Part shown: positions 53,509 to 62,197 of the stretch, in pieces | Layout of the letters: each line of letters starts with the position of its first letter | Numbering within the stretch: position 1 is the first letter of the stretch | Assembly (NCBI GenBank): GCA_020633335.1 | Contig: JACKDU010000006.1 | Location: 248,001 to 312,000, forward strand | Direction of reading: 5' to 3' | DNA length: 64,000 bases | Origin: Myxococcales bacterium | GTDB taxonomy: Bacteria > Myxococcota_A > Polyangia > Nannocystales > Nannocystaceae | Notes under the pieces: generated by a model | Databases searched by the model: none | What the model was told of the DNA's origin: nothing | What the model saw: the letters and a program-made list of their open reading frames with translations, nothing else | Translations under genes and position numbers: made by a program

Positions 53509-54897
53509 TCAGCGGACCCGCCCGCCGACCGCGGCCTCGAGCTCGAGGATCGCCCGCCGGTGGTCGAGGAGCGCGCTCAGCCGCTGACGGCGGGCCTCGC
53601 CGCGGTGGGCCTCGATCTCGAGCATCTTGAGGGGATCGAGGGCGCCGGCCTCGAGGGCGCGCTGGGCCTCCTCGGCGGCCCGGTCGAGCGGCTCCAGGAC
53701 GCTGCGATCGAGCTCGACGACCCGCTCGTGGGTCCGGCCGGCGCGGGCGATCGCCGCGTCGACCTCGGTGGCGATCGTCGCGACCAGGGCGCGCTCCTCG
53801 AGCTCGCGCTGGCGGACGAGCGCGTCGGCGGCCCGGATCTCGCCGCGGTTCCACGAGAAGATCGGCAGGTCGATCGCCATCCCGAAGGCGAAGGCGCCGG
53901 AGCTGCTCCCCGGCGAGACCTGGTAGCCGGCCTGCATCCACGTCGGCCACGGCCAGACCGCGTTGCGGGCGAGGTAGGCGGCGGCCGTCGCCTCGCCGAT
54001 CTTGCCCTGCGCGCCCTGGAGCGCGCCGCGCTCGCTGAGGGCGCGCTCGATCAGCGCGCCGCGATCGAGGGCGAGGTCGCGGAGCTCGAGCTCGCGGGGA
54101 TCGACCCGGAGCGCGATCTCGGGGCCGCCGAGGACCAGGCGTCGGACCTCGTCCTCGGTCGCGGCGATCTGCTCGCGGACGCGGGCGAGCTCGGCCTGGG
54201 CCTCGCCGGCCGCGACCTCGGCGAGCGCGAGGTCGAGGCGGGTGGCGACCGCGCGATCGACCCGTGAGGCGATCAGCTCGCGGCGCTGGCCGGCGAGCTC
54301 GGCGAGGCGCGTGACCTCATCGAGGTCGGCGTGGAGGTGGGCGAGGCGGGCGTAGAGCGCGAAGACCCGGACGCGAAGGAGGCGGCGGGCCTCGGCGCCC
54401 TGGGCCCGGGCCGCGCTCGCGCCCTGCTCGGCGCCGCGGATCTTGGCGTCGCGCGAGCCGGGGCGGGGCACCGGCACCCGGAGCGCGGTGTCGAGGGTCG
54501 GTCGCCCCGCGAGGAGATCGTCGAGGCGCGCGTCGGTGAGGCGGAGCTCGGGGTTGCGGATCTGCCGGGCCGCGGCGATCCGGGCGTCGGCGACGTCGGC
54601 CTGGGCGTCGTCGGCGGCGACCGACGGCGATCGCTCGAGCGCGAGCGCGAGCGCCCGCTCGGCGTCGAGGGCCGCGTCGCGGGGCCCCTCGATCGCCGCG
54701 GGGTCGGTGGCCGCGCTCCCTCCCGGGCCCTGGGCGGCGCTCCGCTCGAGCTCGTGCCAGACCGCGAGCGCCCGCGCCGATCCCTGGGCCGGCGGTCGGT
54801 AGCAGCCGGCGATCGGGAGCGCGAGCGCGAGGCCGAGGAGGGCGCGCCGTCGACGACGCGCGCGCCGGATGCCGGCGTCGTTCAGGGCGCGGGCCAC
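53509..54897 (-). CDS. TolC/CusC-family outer-membrane efflux channel (lipoprotein)
   Basis: 462 residues from a GTG at 54895-54897, which lies 16 bp inside the upstream gene and gives a basic N-terminus and lipobox IAGC. Outer-membrane efflux repeats: ERALALALERSPSVAADDAQADVADARIAAARQIRNPELRL (first), DRGALIERALSERGALQGAQGKIGEATAAAYLARNAVWP (second), with conserved AARQIRNPEL and GMAIDLPIFSWNRGEI. It is likely an outer-membrane channel lipidated at the N-terminus, as in CusC/OprM. Fourth gene of the overlapping VTC-DUF4956-MFP-channel operon; it should work with the fusion protein at 54882-56972. Confidence 0.85.
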   Translation of the reverse strand: MARALNDAGIRRARRRRRALLGLALALPIAGCYRPPAQGSARALAVWHELERSAAQGPGGSAATDPAAIEGPRDAALDAERALALALERSPSVAADDAQADVADARIAAARQIRNPELRLTDARLDDLLAGRPTLDTALRVPVPRPGSRDAKIRGAEQGASAARAQGAEARRLLRVRVFALYARLAHLHADLDEVTRLAELAGQRRELIASRVDRAVATRLDLALAEVAAGEAQAELARVREQIAATEDEVRRLVLGGPEIALRVDPRELELRDLALDRGALIERALSERGALQGAQGKIGEATAAAYLARNAVWPWPTWMQAGYQVSPGSSSGAFAFGMAIDLPIFSWNRGEIRAADALVRQRELEERALVATIATEVDAAIARAGRTHERVVELDRSVLEPLDRAAEEAQRALEAGALDPLKMLEIEAHRGEARRQRLSALLDHRRAILELEAAVGGRVR

Positions 54898-56972
54898 GGG
54901 AGCTCCATCCACCGCGGCGCCTCGACGCCGGTGTCGAAGACGACGACGAGGCCGCCGTCGGGCGCGCGCGCGAGGCCCTCGGGCTTGCGCCCCGGGAAGT
55001 CGCGGAGGTGACGCGGGACCGCGAGGCGAGCGCGGCCGTCGGCGAGCCAGAGCGAGCCGCTCTGCTCGCTCGGATCGCCGCCGGAGGCGGTCGCGGCGAT
55101 CAGCAGGGCGCCGTCCTCGAGCTCGAGGAGCTCGGCGATCCCGCCGGCCGCCGGCGCCCCGTCGGCGCTGACCCGGAGCGGCACGGTGCCCCAGAGCGCG
55201 AGGCCGGCGGCCTCCAGGCCCTCGCCGGCGAGGAGGCGCGCGGGCTCGGCGAGGCGCCAGATCATCGCCTCGCCGCGGGCGGCGAGCGGCTCCTTGACGC
55301 CGATCAGGAGGCCGCCCTCGGCGCATGCGCTCATCCCCTCGACGTCGAGGGCGGCGCTGCTCGGGAGGCCGAGGCCCTCGCGGATCGCCGGCGCGGCGTC
55401 GAGGAGCTCGGCGAGCGCGACCCATCCCTTGACCTCGCCGGCGCGGCCGCGGAGCTCGACCTGGGCGAAGATCTGGCGGGCCGTGGGTCGCTTGCCCTTG
55501 CGGCTCCGGCTCTGCGACGCGAGCACGTAGATGCTCTCCCCGGGGCCACGTGCGATCGCCTCGAGGTCCGAGACCTCCTCGATCCCCTGGAGCACCAGCG
55601 GCTCGGGGTCGAAGCGGCCGTCGCGGTCGACGGTGAAGATCCACGGCGCGTGGTCGTCGCGCCCGGGGTGGCCGGTGTCGTCGCTGACCACCAGGTAGCG
55701 ATCGAGGGGCGGCCACCAGAGGAGCCCCGAGGGCTCGATCCGGCTGCGCTCGCCGAGCTCCGCCGGCACCTCCATCGCGACCTCGCGGGCCTCGTCGCTC
55801 GCGTGGGGCGTCGGCCGGGCGGCGCTCCGATCGATCGCCGTGAGGAGGGGCGACGCGCTCGCCTGATCGGCGGCGGCGAGGTTCGGGAGCTCGCCCGCGT
55901 TGACGACCTCGCCGGTGAAGGCGACGTCGAAGGCCTCGCCGGCGAGGAGCGGCCGGCCCTCGGTGATCCCCACCGTGACCTCGCGCCCCCACTCCGGGGT
56001 CCGCGGGTCGCGGAGGCAGCGCTGCGGGAGCGGGGCGACCTGCGGCTCGAGGGCGACGACCCGGCCGCTCAGCGCCTCGCCGCCGCCGCGCGGGTGGAGG
56101 CGGACGCCCTCGCCGACGCGCACGCGATCGGCCTGGCGCTCGCGGAGGCAGACCTGCACGCGGGGCTCGCCGGCGCCGACCAGCGTGAGCACCGGCGACC
56201 CGGCGGCGACGACCTCGCCCGGGCGGAGGTGGATCGAGACGATCGTCCCGGCGCTCGGCGCCCGCAGCACGAGATCGGCGCGGCGGGCCTCCAGGAGCTC
56301 CTGGCGGCGATCGAGGACCGCGACCTCGGCCCGCTCCGGGGCGCTCACCTGGTCGGTGGTCTCGGGCGAGAGCGACTCACGCCGGCCGCGGGCGGACGCG
56401 ACCTCGCCGACGAGCTGGCTGATCAGCGACTCCGCGGCCTCGATCTCCGAGCGGAGCGCGGCCTGGCGGACCTGGAGCGCGTCGAGCTGCGATCGATCGG
56501 CCATCCGCAGGTCGACGAGCTCGCGGAGGCGGGCGGCCTGGCCGGAGAGCGCCGCGAGCTCGCTCGACTTGCTCTTGCGCCGGGCCTGCGCCGACTTGAG
56601 TGAGATCTCGGCGGACGAGAGCGAGGCGTCGAGCTCGCGCGAGGTCGACGCCTCGCGGCCGCGGGCGCCGATCTCGGCGGCCGCGATCGCGGCGTCGAGG
56701 CGGGCGCGCTCGGCCGCCAGGATCGCCAGCTCGGCGTCGATCTCGGCGGCGTCGAGGCGCCCGAGGACCTGGCCGGCCTCGACCGCCTGGCCGGCGACGA
56801 CCTCGAGCGCAGCGAGGCGACCGGCGACCGGCGGCGCGACCGCGTACTCGACCCGGGCGACGAAGCCGACCGCGTCGCTCGCGGCCTCCTGTCCCCAGAG
56901 CCAGGCGACGCCGCCCATCGTCGCCGCCCAGAGGAGCCAGGGGGTGAGGCGCCTGCGTACCCACTCCGGCAT
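54882..56972 (-). CDS. Membrane-fusion protein fused to a propeller-like extracytoplasmic domain
   Basis: 696 residues. Residues 1-~365 are an HlyD/AcrA-type adaptor: membrane anchor (LLWAATMGGVAWLWG), lipoyl halves (GRLAALEVVAGQAVEAGQVLGRLDAAEI and LRAPSAGTIVSIHLRPGEVVAAGSPVLTLV), coiled coil (~75-230) and a barrel. From ~395 to the end comes a second domain with repeats like a beta-propeller: SGLLWWPPLDRYLVVSDDTG, SDLEAIARGPGESIYVLAS, KGKRPTARQIFAQVELR, LPSSAALDVEGMSACAEGG and PEGLARAPDGGLVVVFD. It looks like the phytase-like/DUF3616-like group of secreted propellers; the exact family is unsure. Such an adaptor fusion is new to me. It overlaps both neighbours (1 bp and 16 bp). Confidence 0.75.
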   Translation of the reverse strand: MPEWVRRRLTPWLLWAATMGGVAWLWGQEAASDAVGFVARVEYAVAPPVAGRLAALEVVAGQAVEAGQVLGRLDAAEIDAELAILAAERARLDAAIAAAEIGARGREASTSRELDASLSSAEISLKSAQARRKSKSSELAALSGQAARLRELVDLRMADRSQLDALQVRQAALRSEIEAAESLISQLVGEVASARGRRESLSPETTDQVSAPERAEVAVLDRRQELLEARRADLVLRAPSAGTIVSIHLRPGEVVAAGSPVLTLVGAGEPRVQVCLRERQADRVRVGEGVRLHPRGGGEALSGRVVALEPQVAPLPQRCLRDPRTPEWGREVTVGITEGRPLLAGEAFDVAFTGEVVNAGELPNLAAADQASASPLLTAIDRSAARPTPHASDEAREVAMEVPAELGERSRIEPSGLLWWPPLDRYLVVSDDTGHPGRDDHAPWIFTVDRDGRFDPEPLVLQGIEEVSDLEAIARGPGESIYVLASQSRSRKGKRPTARQIFAQVELRGRAGEVKGWVALAELLDAAPAIREGLGLPSSAALDVEGMSACAEGGLLIGVKEPLAARGEAMIWRLAEPARLLAGEGLEAAGLALWGTVPLRVSADGAPAAGGIAELLELEDGALLIAATASGGDPSEQSGSLWLADGRARLAVPRHLRDFPGRKPEGLARAPDGGLVVVFDTGVEAPRWMELPWPAP

Positions 56973-57646
56973 CAGATCTCCACCGTCGGCTCCTGGAGGA
57001 GGAGCGAGATGTCCTGGATCCCGGGGACCGCCTCGAGGGCGCGGACGAGGTCGGTGCGGTGCCGCGGATCGCCGAGGCGGACCTGGTAGGCGTGCTCCAT
57101 CGCCTGCCCCTGGGCGACCTCGCGGAGGGTGACGAGGGCGACGAAGCGGGTGTGGCGGCGGAGGATCGCCATCACCGCCGACTCGTCGCTGGTGATCGGC
57201 AGCTGGAAGCGGAGGAGCCCGTCGATCCGCCGCTGCGAGCCGAACTCGGTGTAGGTCAGCGAGATGATCGTCAGGCAGAAGGCGGCGGTCCCGGCGAGCG
57301 CCGCCAGGTGGGCGCCGAGCCCGGAGGCGATCCCGGCCCCGAGCGCCGCGAAGACGAACATCATGTCCCGGGGATCGCGGAGCGCGGTCCGGAAGCGGAT
57401 GATCGCCAGGCCGCCGGCGATCCCCAGGCCGGCGGCGATCGAGTTGCCGATCGCCAGCATGAGCATGCAGGAGACCGCGCCGCTGGCGACGATCGCGTGG
57501 ACCAGACCTGTCGAATAGGACATCCCCCGGAAGGTCCAGGTGTAGACCGCCCCGAGCGCCTGGGTGAGCCCGAGCGCGAGGAGGAGGGAGAGGAGGATCG
57601 AGGTCGGCGACGAGGGCCCGCCGTAGCCGAGGGACAATTCGATCAT
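56972..57646 (-). CDS. DUF4956 membrane protein
   Basis: 224 residues from the ATG at 57644-57646, overlapping the VTC gene stop (ATGA); a GTG 6 nt further upstream is possible. Four hydrophobic segments in the N-terminal half (SILLSLLLALGLTQALGAVY, STGLVHAIVASGAVSCMLML, IAAGLGIAGGLAIIRFRTAL, DMMFVFAALGAGIASGLGAHL) with the family's conserved IIRFRTALRDPRDMMFVFAA, and a hydrophilic C-terminal ferredoxin-like half. DUF4956 proteins are found next to VTC-domain genes in many bacteria; function unknown. Could be the inner-membrane element of the system. Confidence 0.85.
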   Translation of the reverse strand: MIELSLGYGGPSSPTSILLSLLLALGLTQALGAVYTWTFRGMSYSTGLVHAIVASGAVSCMLMLAIGNSIAAGLGIAGGLAIIRFRTALRDPRDMMFVFAALGAGIASGLGAHLAALAGTAAFCLTIISLTYTEFGSQRRIDGLLRFQLPITSDESAVMAILRRHTRFVALVTLREVAQGQAMEHAYQVRLGDPRHRTDLVRALEAVPGIQDISLLLQEPTVEI

Positions 57647-58434
57647 CGCCACCCCCCGACGAGGCGGGCCGCGCGGGTGGTCGGCGGCTCGTAGAACGCG
57701 CGGATCGACGTCCCGTACTTCGAGAAGGAGCGCCGGCGGAGGTCGAAGCGCTCGACCAGGTCGACCAGCCAGATCGGCACCGCGCTGGTGAACTTGAGCT
57801 CGAGGACGATCATCGACTCGAGCGTGCGCTGGGTGACCGCGTCGTCGAGCGCCCGCCAGCCCCGCGGGGTCACCTCGAAGGAGGGCTCGTTCATCACGTG
57901 GGCGCGGATGTTGAAGTCGAAGGTCACGCGCGCGTAGTCGTCGATCCGGCTGAAGTAGGGCTCGCGGTGGTAGCGGACCAGGGTGAAGGGGCGGACCCGG
58001 AGGGTGCGGGCGAGGGCGACGAAGCGCTCGACGGCGGCCCGATCCTTGCCGCCGATCGCCTCGGGGATCGACGACGAGGGGTCGCAGATCAGCTCGGACC
58101 AGCGATCGCGGGGGACCTTGCCGCGGGTCTTCCAGATCACGTCGTTGACCCGGCGCTTGACCTCGAAGAAGAGGGGCCCGCCGTCGACCTCGGGGTAGCC
58201 GCGGATCCGCAGCTTGAAGCGATCGACGAGCTCGTGGTCGTTGGCCCAGAAGAGGCGGAGGTCGGAGGTGTCGAAGTAGAGGCTGTCGATCGTGTAGCGG
58301 CGGGCCGGCGAGCGGGCCCAGGGATCGAGCTCGCAGAAGGGCTGGATCGCCGCCCGGATCCCGTCGGCCGTGCGAGCGTCGATGAGGTACTTGTACTCGC
58401 GTCGTTCGATGACGGTGGGGGTGGTGTCAGCCAT
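57643..58434 (-). CDS. VTC-domain polyphosphate polymerase-like protein
   Basis: 263 residues. The VTC fold (a CYTH/TTM-like tunnel) is recognisable from REYKYLIDARTADGI, RYTIDSLYFDTSD, DRFKLRIRGYPEVDG, FFEVKRRVNDVIWKTRG, LVRYHREPYFS and MIVLELKFTSAVP, giving the basic Arg/Lys ring and acidic residues that bind nucleotide and metal. In yeast Vtc4 this domain polymerises phosphate from ATP into polyphosphate and feeds it through the membrane. No membrane segment here, so cytoplasmic. First of four overlapping genes on the strand, so it probably sets the function of the operon. Confidence 0.87.
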   Translation of the reverse strand: MADTTPTVIERREYKYLIDARTADGIRAAIQPFCELDPWARSPARRYTIDSLYFDTSDLRLFWANDHELVDRFKLRIRGYPEVDGGPLFFEVKRRVNDVIWKTRGKVPRDRWSELICDPSSSIPEAIGGKDRAAVERFVALARTLRVRPFTLVRYHREPYFSRIDDYARVTFDFNIRAHVMNEPSFEVTPRGWRALDDAVTQRTLESMIVLELKFTSAVPIWLVDLVERFDLRRRSFSKYGTSIRAFYEPPTTRAARLVGGWR

Positions 58435-58485
58435 GGTCGATATCGGCCGCAGGAGGGGGGCGGCGAGCCAGAACCGGGACCGGCG

Positions 58486-58491
58486 ATAATA
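58486..58491 (-). promoter_or_regulatory. TATTAT -10-like hexamer before the VTC operon
   Basis: TATTAT on the minus strand, in the only AT-rich patch of the 283-bp gap 58435-58717, about 50 nt upstream of the VTC start. No -35 match; no ribosome site is obvious. The rest of the gap holds no gene. Confidence 0.4.
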
Positions 58492-58717
58492 AACGAACGA
58501 TGTGACCGCGACGCGGATCAGTGGGGGCGTGGAAGTGACGCTAGCGCCTGCGCGCCTGCGCTCAAGCGGAGAGAATGGACCGGCAGGACGGCCCCCTGGC
58601 GGGGTCGCACGCGGCGTCGCCGGGGAGCGACGACGATCGATCGAGCGGCGCGCTGCTCCGCGCCTCGGCCGCCGGATGATCTCGACGCGCGCGCCGCTAC
58701 CTCGCGCTCGAGCCCGC

Positions 58718-60103
58718 TCATGGCCCCTGGTTCGCTCCGCCGAAGGAGGCGACGCACTCGCTGGTCCAGGCGCCGCCGGGGCCGTCCGGGAGCCGGCAGT
58801 AGGCGAGCGCGGCCTCCTGATCGCCGTAGGTCACGGCGTCGACGATCTTGAGGTCGGCGTCGAAGAGGCGGAGCGAGTCGCCGCCGCCGCCGAGGCCGAA
58901 GGGGTGCTGACCGGGGCCGGAGCCCTTCTCGATCACCATGAAGGCGCCGGCGTCGAGGCTCGCGCCGTCGGCGAAGATCATCGCCTCGAGGTCGGTCGCC
59001 GGGTCGTAGGGGTGGGTGACGTCGTCGGTCAGGATCCACCCCGAGAGGTCGATCGCCGCGTCGCCGGCGTTGTAGAGCTCGATCAGGTCGGCGTCCGACG
59101 ACGAGAGCTCGTTGACGACGATCGATAGCTCGGGCTCGCAGCCGCTCACGTCGAAGGTGCAGAGCCCGCTGCAGCCGAGCTCGCCGCCGGTGAAGCGGCC
59201 GATCGACTGGCAGGTCGCGCCGCCGACGTCGTCGCCCTCGCAGGCCTCGCCGTCGCCGAGCAGGCCGTCGCCGCAGGTGATCGGGAGCTCGCCGAGGTTG
59301 GCGTCGCCGGGGGTCTGGACGCAGGTCTGCCAGGTCGCGCCGCCGTCGGGGAGGCGGCAGTAGGAGGGATCGGCGAGGGCGCCGTCGAAGGTGACCTGAT
59401 CGACGATCACGTCGCCGGCGTCGACCAGCGTCAGGGTCTCGGTCTTCGAGCTCGAGATCCCGAAGGGGAAGTCGCCGACGTCGACCGAGTCGTTGTACTC
59501 GACCAGGACCATGAAGGCGCCGGGGAGGAGCTTGGAGCTCGCCGGGAAGGTGTAGGTCTTCTCGTCGAGGAGGAGCGGGTCGTCGGAGAGGCGCCAGCCG
59601 GCGAGGTCGATCGCCGCGCCGCCGGCGTTGACGATCTCGATCACGTCGCCGAGCCCGGCGTAGGGGCCCTCGTCGGCGCCGCGGGCGAGGATCTCGTTGA
59701 GCCGGACGATCGGCCCCGAGGGGTCGACGTCGCAGGCGGTCGCGTCGAGGGCCGAGCACTCGAGGGCGCAGCTCAGGGCGCCGCCGACGTAGGGCGCGCC
59801 GAGGCCGGCGCAGCTCTGGTCGCCGAGGAGGGGGCCGTCGCAGCGCTCGCTCGCGTCGAGGACCCCATCGCCGCAGACCGCGGCCGCGTCGGTGTCGGTG
59901 CCGGTGCTCGCCTCGCCGCCGCTGGTGTCGGCGCCGGTGGACCCCTCGGTGGCGCCGCCCGTGCTCCCGCTCGCGCCGCTCCCGTCGTCGCCGCCGCTGC
60001 ACGCGAGGGCGAGCGCGAGGGCGAGCGCGGCGGCGCGCGGGAGGGGCGAGGGCGCGCGCGGGCGGGCGCGCGCGGGGGAGGAGGACGCGGACGTGGCGTT
60101 CAT
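58718..60103 (-). CDS. Lamin-tail-domain lipoprotein with Cys-rich repeats
   Basis: 461 residues. Lipobox region ending ALACSGGDD, a Ser/Thr/Gly/Asp linker, then CGDGVLDASERCDGP, the myxobacterial CGDG cysteine repeat, seen again as CGDGLLGDGEACEG. Two lamin-tail (LTD) modules: RLNEILARGADEGPYAGLGDVIEIVNAG with IDLAGWRLSDD, and IVVNELSSSDADLIELYNAG with IDLSGWILTDD. LTD domains are immunoglobulin-like and found on bacterial surface proteins. Last gene of the secreted operon (7 nt after the dikinase-like gene). Confidence 0.85.
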   Translation of the reverse strand: MNATSASSSPARARPRAPSPLPRAAALALALALACSGGDDGSGASGSTGGATEGSTGADTSGGEASTGTDTDAAAVCGDGVLDASERCDGPLLGDQSCAGLGAPYVGGALSCALECSALDATACDVDPSGPIVRLNEILARGADEGPYAGLGDVIEIVNAGGAAIDLAGWRLSDDPLLLDEKTYTFPASSKLLPGAFMVLVEYNDSVDVGDFPFGISSSKTETLTLVDAGDVIVDQVTFDGALADPSYCRLPDGGATWQTCVQTPGDANLGELPITCGDGLLGDGEACEGDDVGGATCQSIGRFTGGELGCSGLCTFDVSGCEPELSIVVNELSSSDADLIELYNAGDAAIDLSGWILTDDVTHPYDPATDLEAMIFADGASLDAGAFMVIEKGSGPGQHPFGLGGGGDSLRLFDADLKIVDAVTYGDQEAALAYCRLPDGPGGAWTSECVASFGGANQGP

Positions 60104-60110
60104 CGATCGA

Positions 60111-62180
60111 TCACTCGCCGCGCCCGGGGTAGGGGCGGGCCTGCTTGATGTAGAGGGTCGGCGGCTGGCCCGGGTCGGCCTCGTCGTCGAACTTGAACTC
60201 GATGTCCATCGCGTACCAGCCGGTGTTGCCGGCGGCGGGGCCGTAGGCCGGCGAGAAGCGGGTGTGGATCGCGTCGAGGGCCTGACCGAGCTCGTAGGTC
60301 TGCTTGGCGGTGAGCACCGTCTGGCCGGCGGGGATGATGTTCGAGTGGGCGATGAAGGAGATCGGCTGGCCGGGCTGGCTGAAGTAGTAGAGGAACTGAT
60401 CGCTGGTGGTCCCGGGCGGCGGCGCGACGACCTCGACGTCGCCGCCGAACTGGACGTTGACGTAGAAGGCGGGGTCGAGGCCGGCGGCGTCGAAGGGGTT
60501 GGCGGTCACCGCGACCCCGTTGGCCTCCTCCTCCTCGAAGTTGGTGTGGACCAGGAGGGCCATGCCGATGCTCTTGTGATCGATGCTGTAGTAGCTCCGC
60601 TCCTCGAAGGTGCGGAAGAGCCAGGCGCTGGTGTAGGTCTCGCGGATCGCGTCGAGGACGTCGTCCCAGTCGTCGGGGTCGCCCGAGTGCGACTCGTAGC
60701 AGCCGGCGCAGGGGAAGCCGTCGAGGTCCTCGGAGTTGGTGCTCGTCCGGAAGCGCATCTTGTGGCCGGCGTACTCGGCGTCGAGCTTGGCCTTGAGGAG
60801 CGCCTGGAACTCGGCGTTGATCGGCGCGACGATCATCTGGGTCCGCAGCGCCCGCAGGGCGTCGTCGCGGACCGTCGCGTCGGTGGTGAAGGCGGGGTCG
60901 ACCAGGAGCGCGTCGATCTGGTCGTAGAAGCCGTTCTCGACCATGAACTGGTCGTAGTAGTACATCGGCACCGCGAACGCCTTCTTGATCGGCACGCCGT
61001 CGGTGCGCGCGAGGATCGAGTAGTGGGCCGCCTTGCCGCCGAAGGCGAGGATCGCGGCCTTGATCGCGTCGCGGAGGCTCTCGCCGGCGCCCGGCTCGGC
61101 GGTCACGTCCTCGAGATCGCGGAGGTCGGTGACCGTCAGATCGAGCGGCGGCAGGACCACCGGCTCGGGCTTGTGGCTCTCCCAGAAGGCCTCGGCCTCG
61201 GCCTGCGAGACCGTCCGGATCCGCCACTCGGTCGCCTCGACCGTGAGCTCGACGAGCTCGCCGTCGAGGGCGAGGAGCTCGGGGTTCGAGAGCGCGTCCC
61301 GGAGCCCCATGTTCGGGGTGCCGCGGTTGAGCGAGAGGACGTTGACGTGGGAGAGCGGGGTCTGGAAGGTCTCGGTGATCAGCCCCGAGACCACCGAGAT
61401 GTCGTTGGGCGCCTCGTCGAGGACGAGGATGTCCTGGTACGAGATCACCTCGTCCTCGAGGGCGGCGGCGCTCGTGAAGTGGAGGCGGCCCATCGCCGTC
61501 GCCAGCGAGAGCGGCTGGTAGTCGATCTCGGCGTAGAGATCGTCGGTGGTCATCACCGGGATGTCGTCGGGGAGCCGGGCGGCCTCGACCTCGACCGCCT
61601 CGGAGGTCGGGTGGAAGACCAGGTCGCCGCCGAAGAAGGCCTTGGGGACGATCCCGCGGTAGAGGGACTCGATCATCGCCGCCGAGGCGGTGTCGTAGGG
61701 GGCGATCTCGAGGGCCCAGACCGCCGGCCCCTCGTAGTAGGTGACGGCGCCGAGGTTGAAGCGGCGATCGGGCGTGAAGTACTCGGTGGTGTTGAACTCG
61801 GCGAGCTGCGGGACCAGCGGGAGGTCGCCGCCCGAGAGGTGGGCCGACGCGAAGTCGTGGTGGATCGGGTAGGTGACCGAGTCCTGGAAGTAGAGCGCGT
61901 CGGCGCCCGCGTGATCCTGGACGACCTTGGTCGAGCGCGCGCCCGGGAGGTTGGCCGAGATCGGCACCGACGCGAGCGCGTCGAAGTCGGCCTCGCAGCC
62001 GATCCGCTCGAGGTACTCGACGGCGTCGGCGTCGGCGTCCTCGGCGATCTCACAGACCAGCGGCGCCTCGCCGCCGTCGTCGCCCCCGTCCGCGCCGGCG
62101 CAGGCCCCCAGGAGCCCGGCGACCGCGAGGACGAGCGAGGCGAGGTGGCGGGACGGGGTGGGGGCGTGGCGGCGATCCAT
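60111..62180 (-). CDS. Exported PEP/pyruvate-binding (dikinase-like) lipoprotein
   Basis: 689 residues. Lipobox GLLGAC (Cys27), then an unclassified region to ~245. Residues ~250-310 match the phosphohistidine (swivelling) domain of PEP-utilising enzymes with the His in TPLSHVNVLSLNRGTPN (H278). Residues ~370-689 match the ATP-grasp pyruvate/PEP-binding domain: AFGGKAAHYSILARTDGVPI, MRFRTSTNSEDLDGF, GVAVTANPFD and the end LYIKQARPYPG. The order His domain then ATP domain is reversed from PPDK/PpsA and resembles glucan water dikinases. An ATP-dependent phosphotransferase outside the cytoplasm is unexpected. Genes on both sides encode surface proteins. Confidence 0.8.
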   Translation of the reverse strand: MDRRHAPTPSRHLASLVLAVAGLLGACAGADGGDDGGEAPLVCEIAEDADADAVEYLERIGCEADFDALASVPISANLPGARSTKVVQDHAGADALYFQDSVTYPIHHDFASAHLSGGDLPLVPQLAEFNTTEYFTPDRRFNLGAVTYYEGPAVWALEIAPYDTASAAMIESLYRGIVPKAFFGGDLVFHPTSEAVEVEAARLPDDIPVMTTDDLYAEIDYQPLSLATAMGRLHFTSAAALEDEVISYQDILVLDEAPNDISVVSGLITETFQTPLSHVNVLSLNRGTPNMGLRDALSNPELLALDGELVELTVEATEWRIRTVSQAEAEAFWESHKPEPVVLPPLDLTVTDLRDLEDVTAEPGAGESLRDAIKAAILAFGGKAAHYSILARTDGVPIKKAFAVPMYYYDQFMVENGFYDQIDALLVDPAFTTDATVRDDALRALRTQMIVAPINAEFQALLKAKLDAEYAGHKMRFRTSTNSEDLDGFPCAGCYESHSGDPDDWDDVLDAIRETYTSAWLFRTFEERSYYSIDHKSIGMALLVHTNFEEEEANGVAVTANPFDAAGLDPAFYVNVQFGGDVEVVAPPPGTTSDQFLYYFSQPGQPISFIAHSNIIPAGQTVLTAKQTYELGQALDAIHTRFSPAYGPAAGNTGWYAMDIEFKFDDEADPGQPPTLYIKQARPYPGRGE

Positions 62181-62197
62181 CGGCGCTCCTCGTCGGA

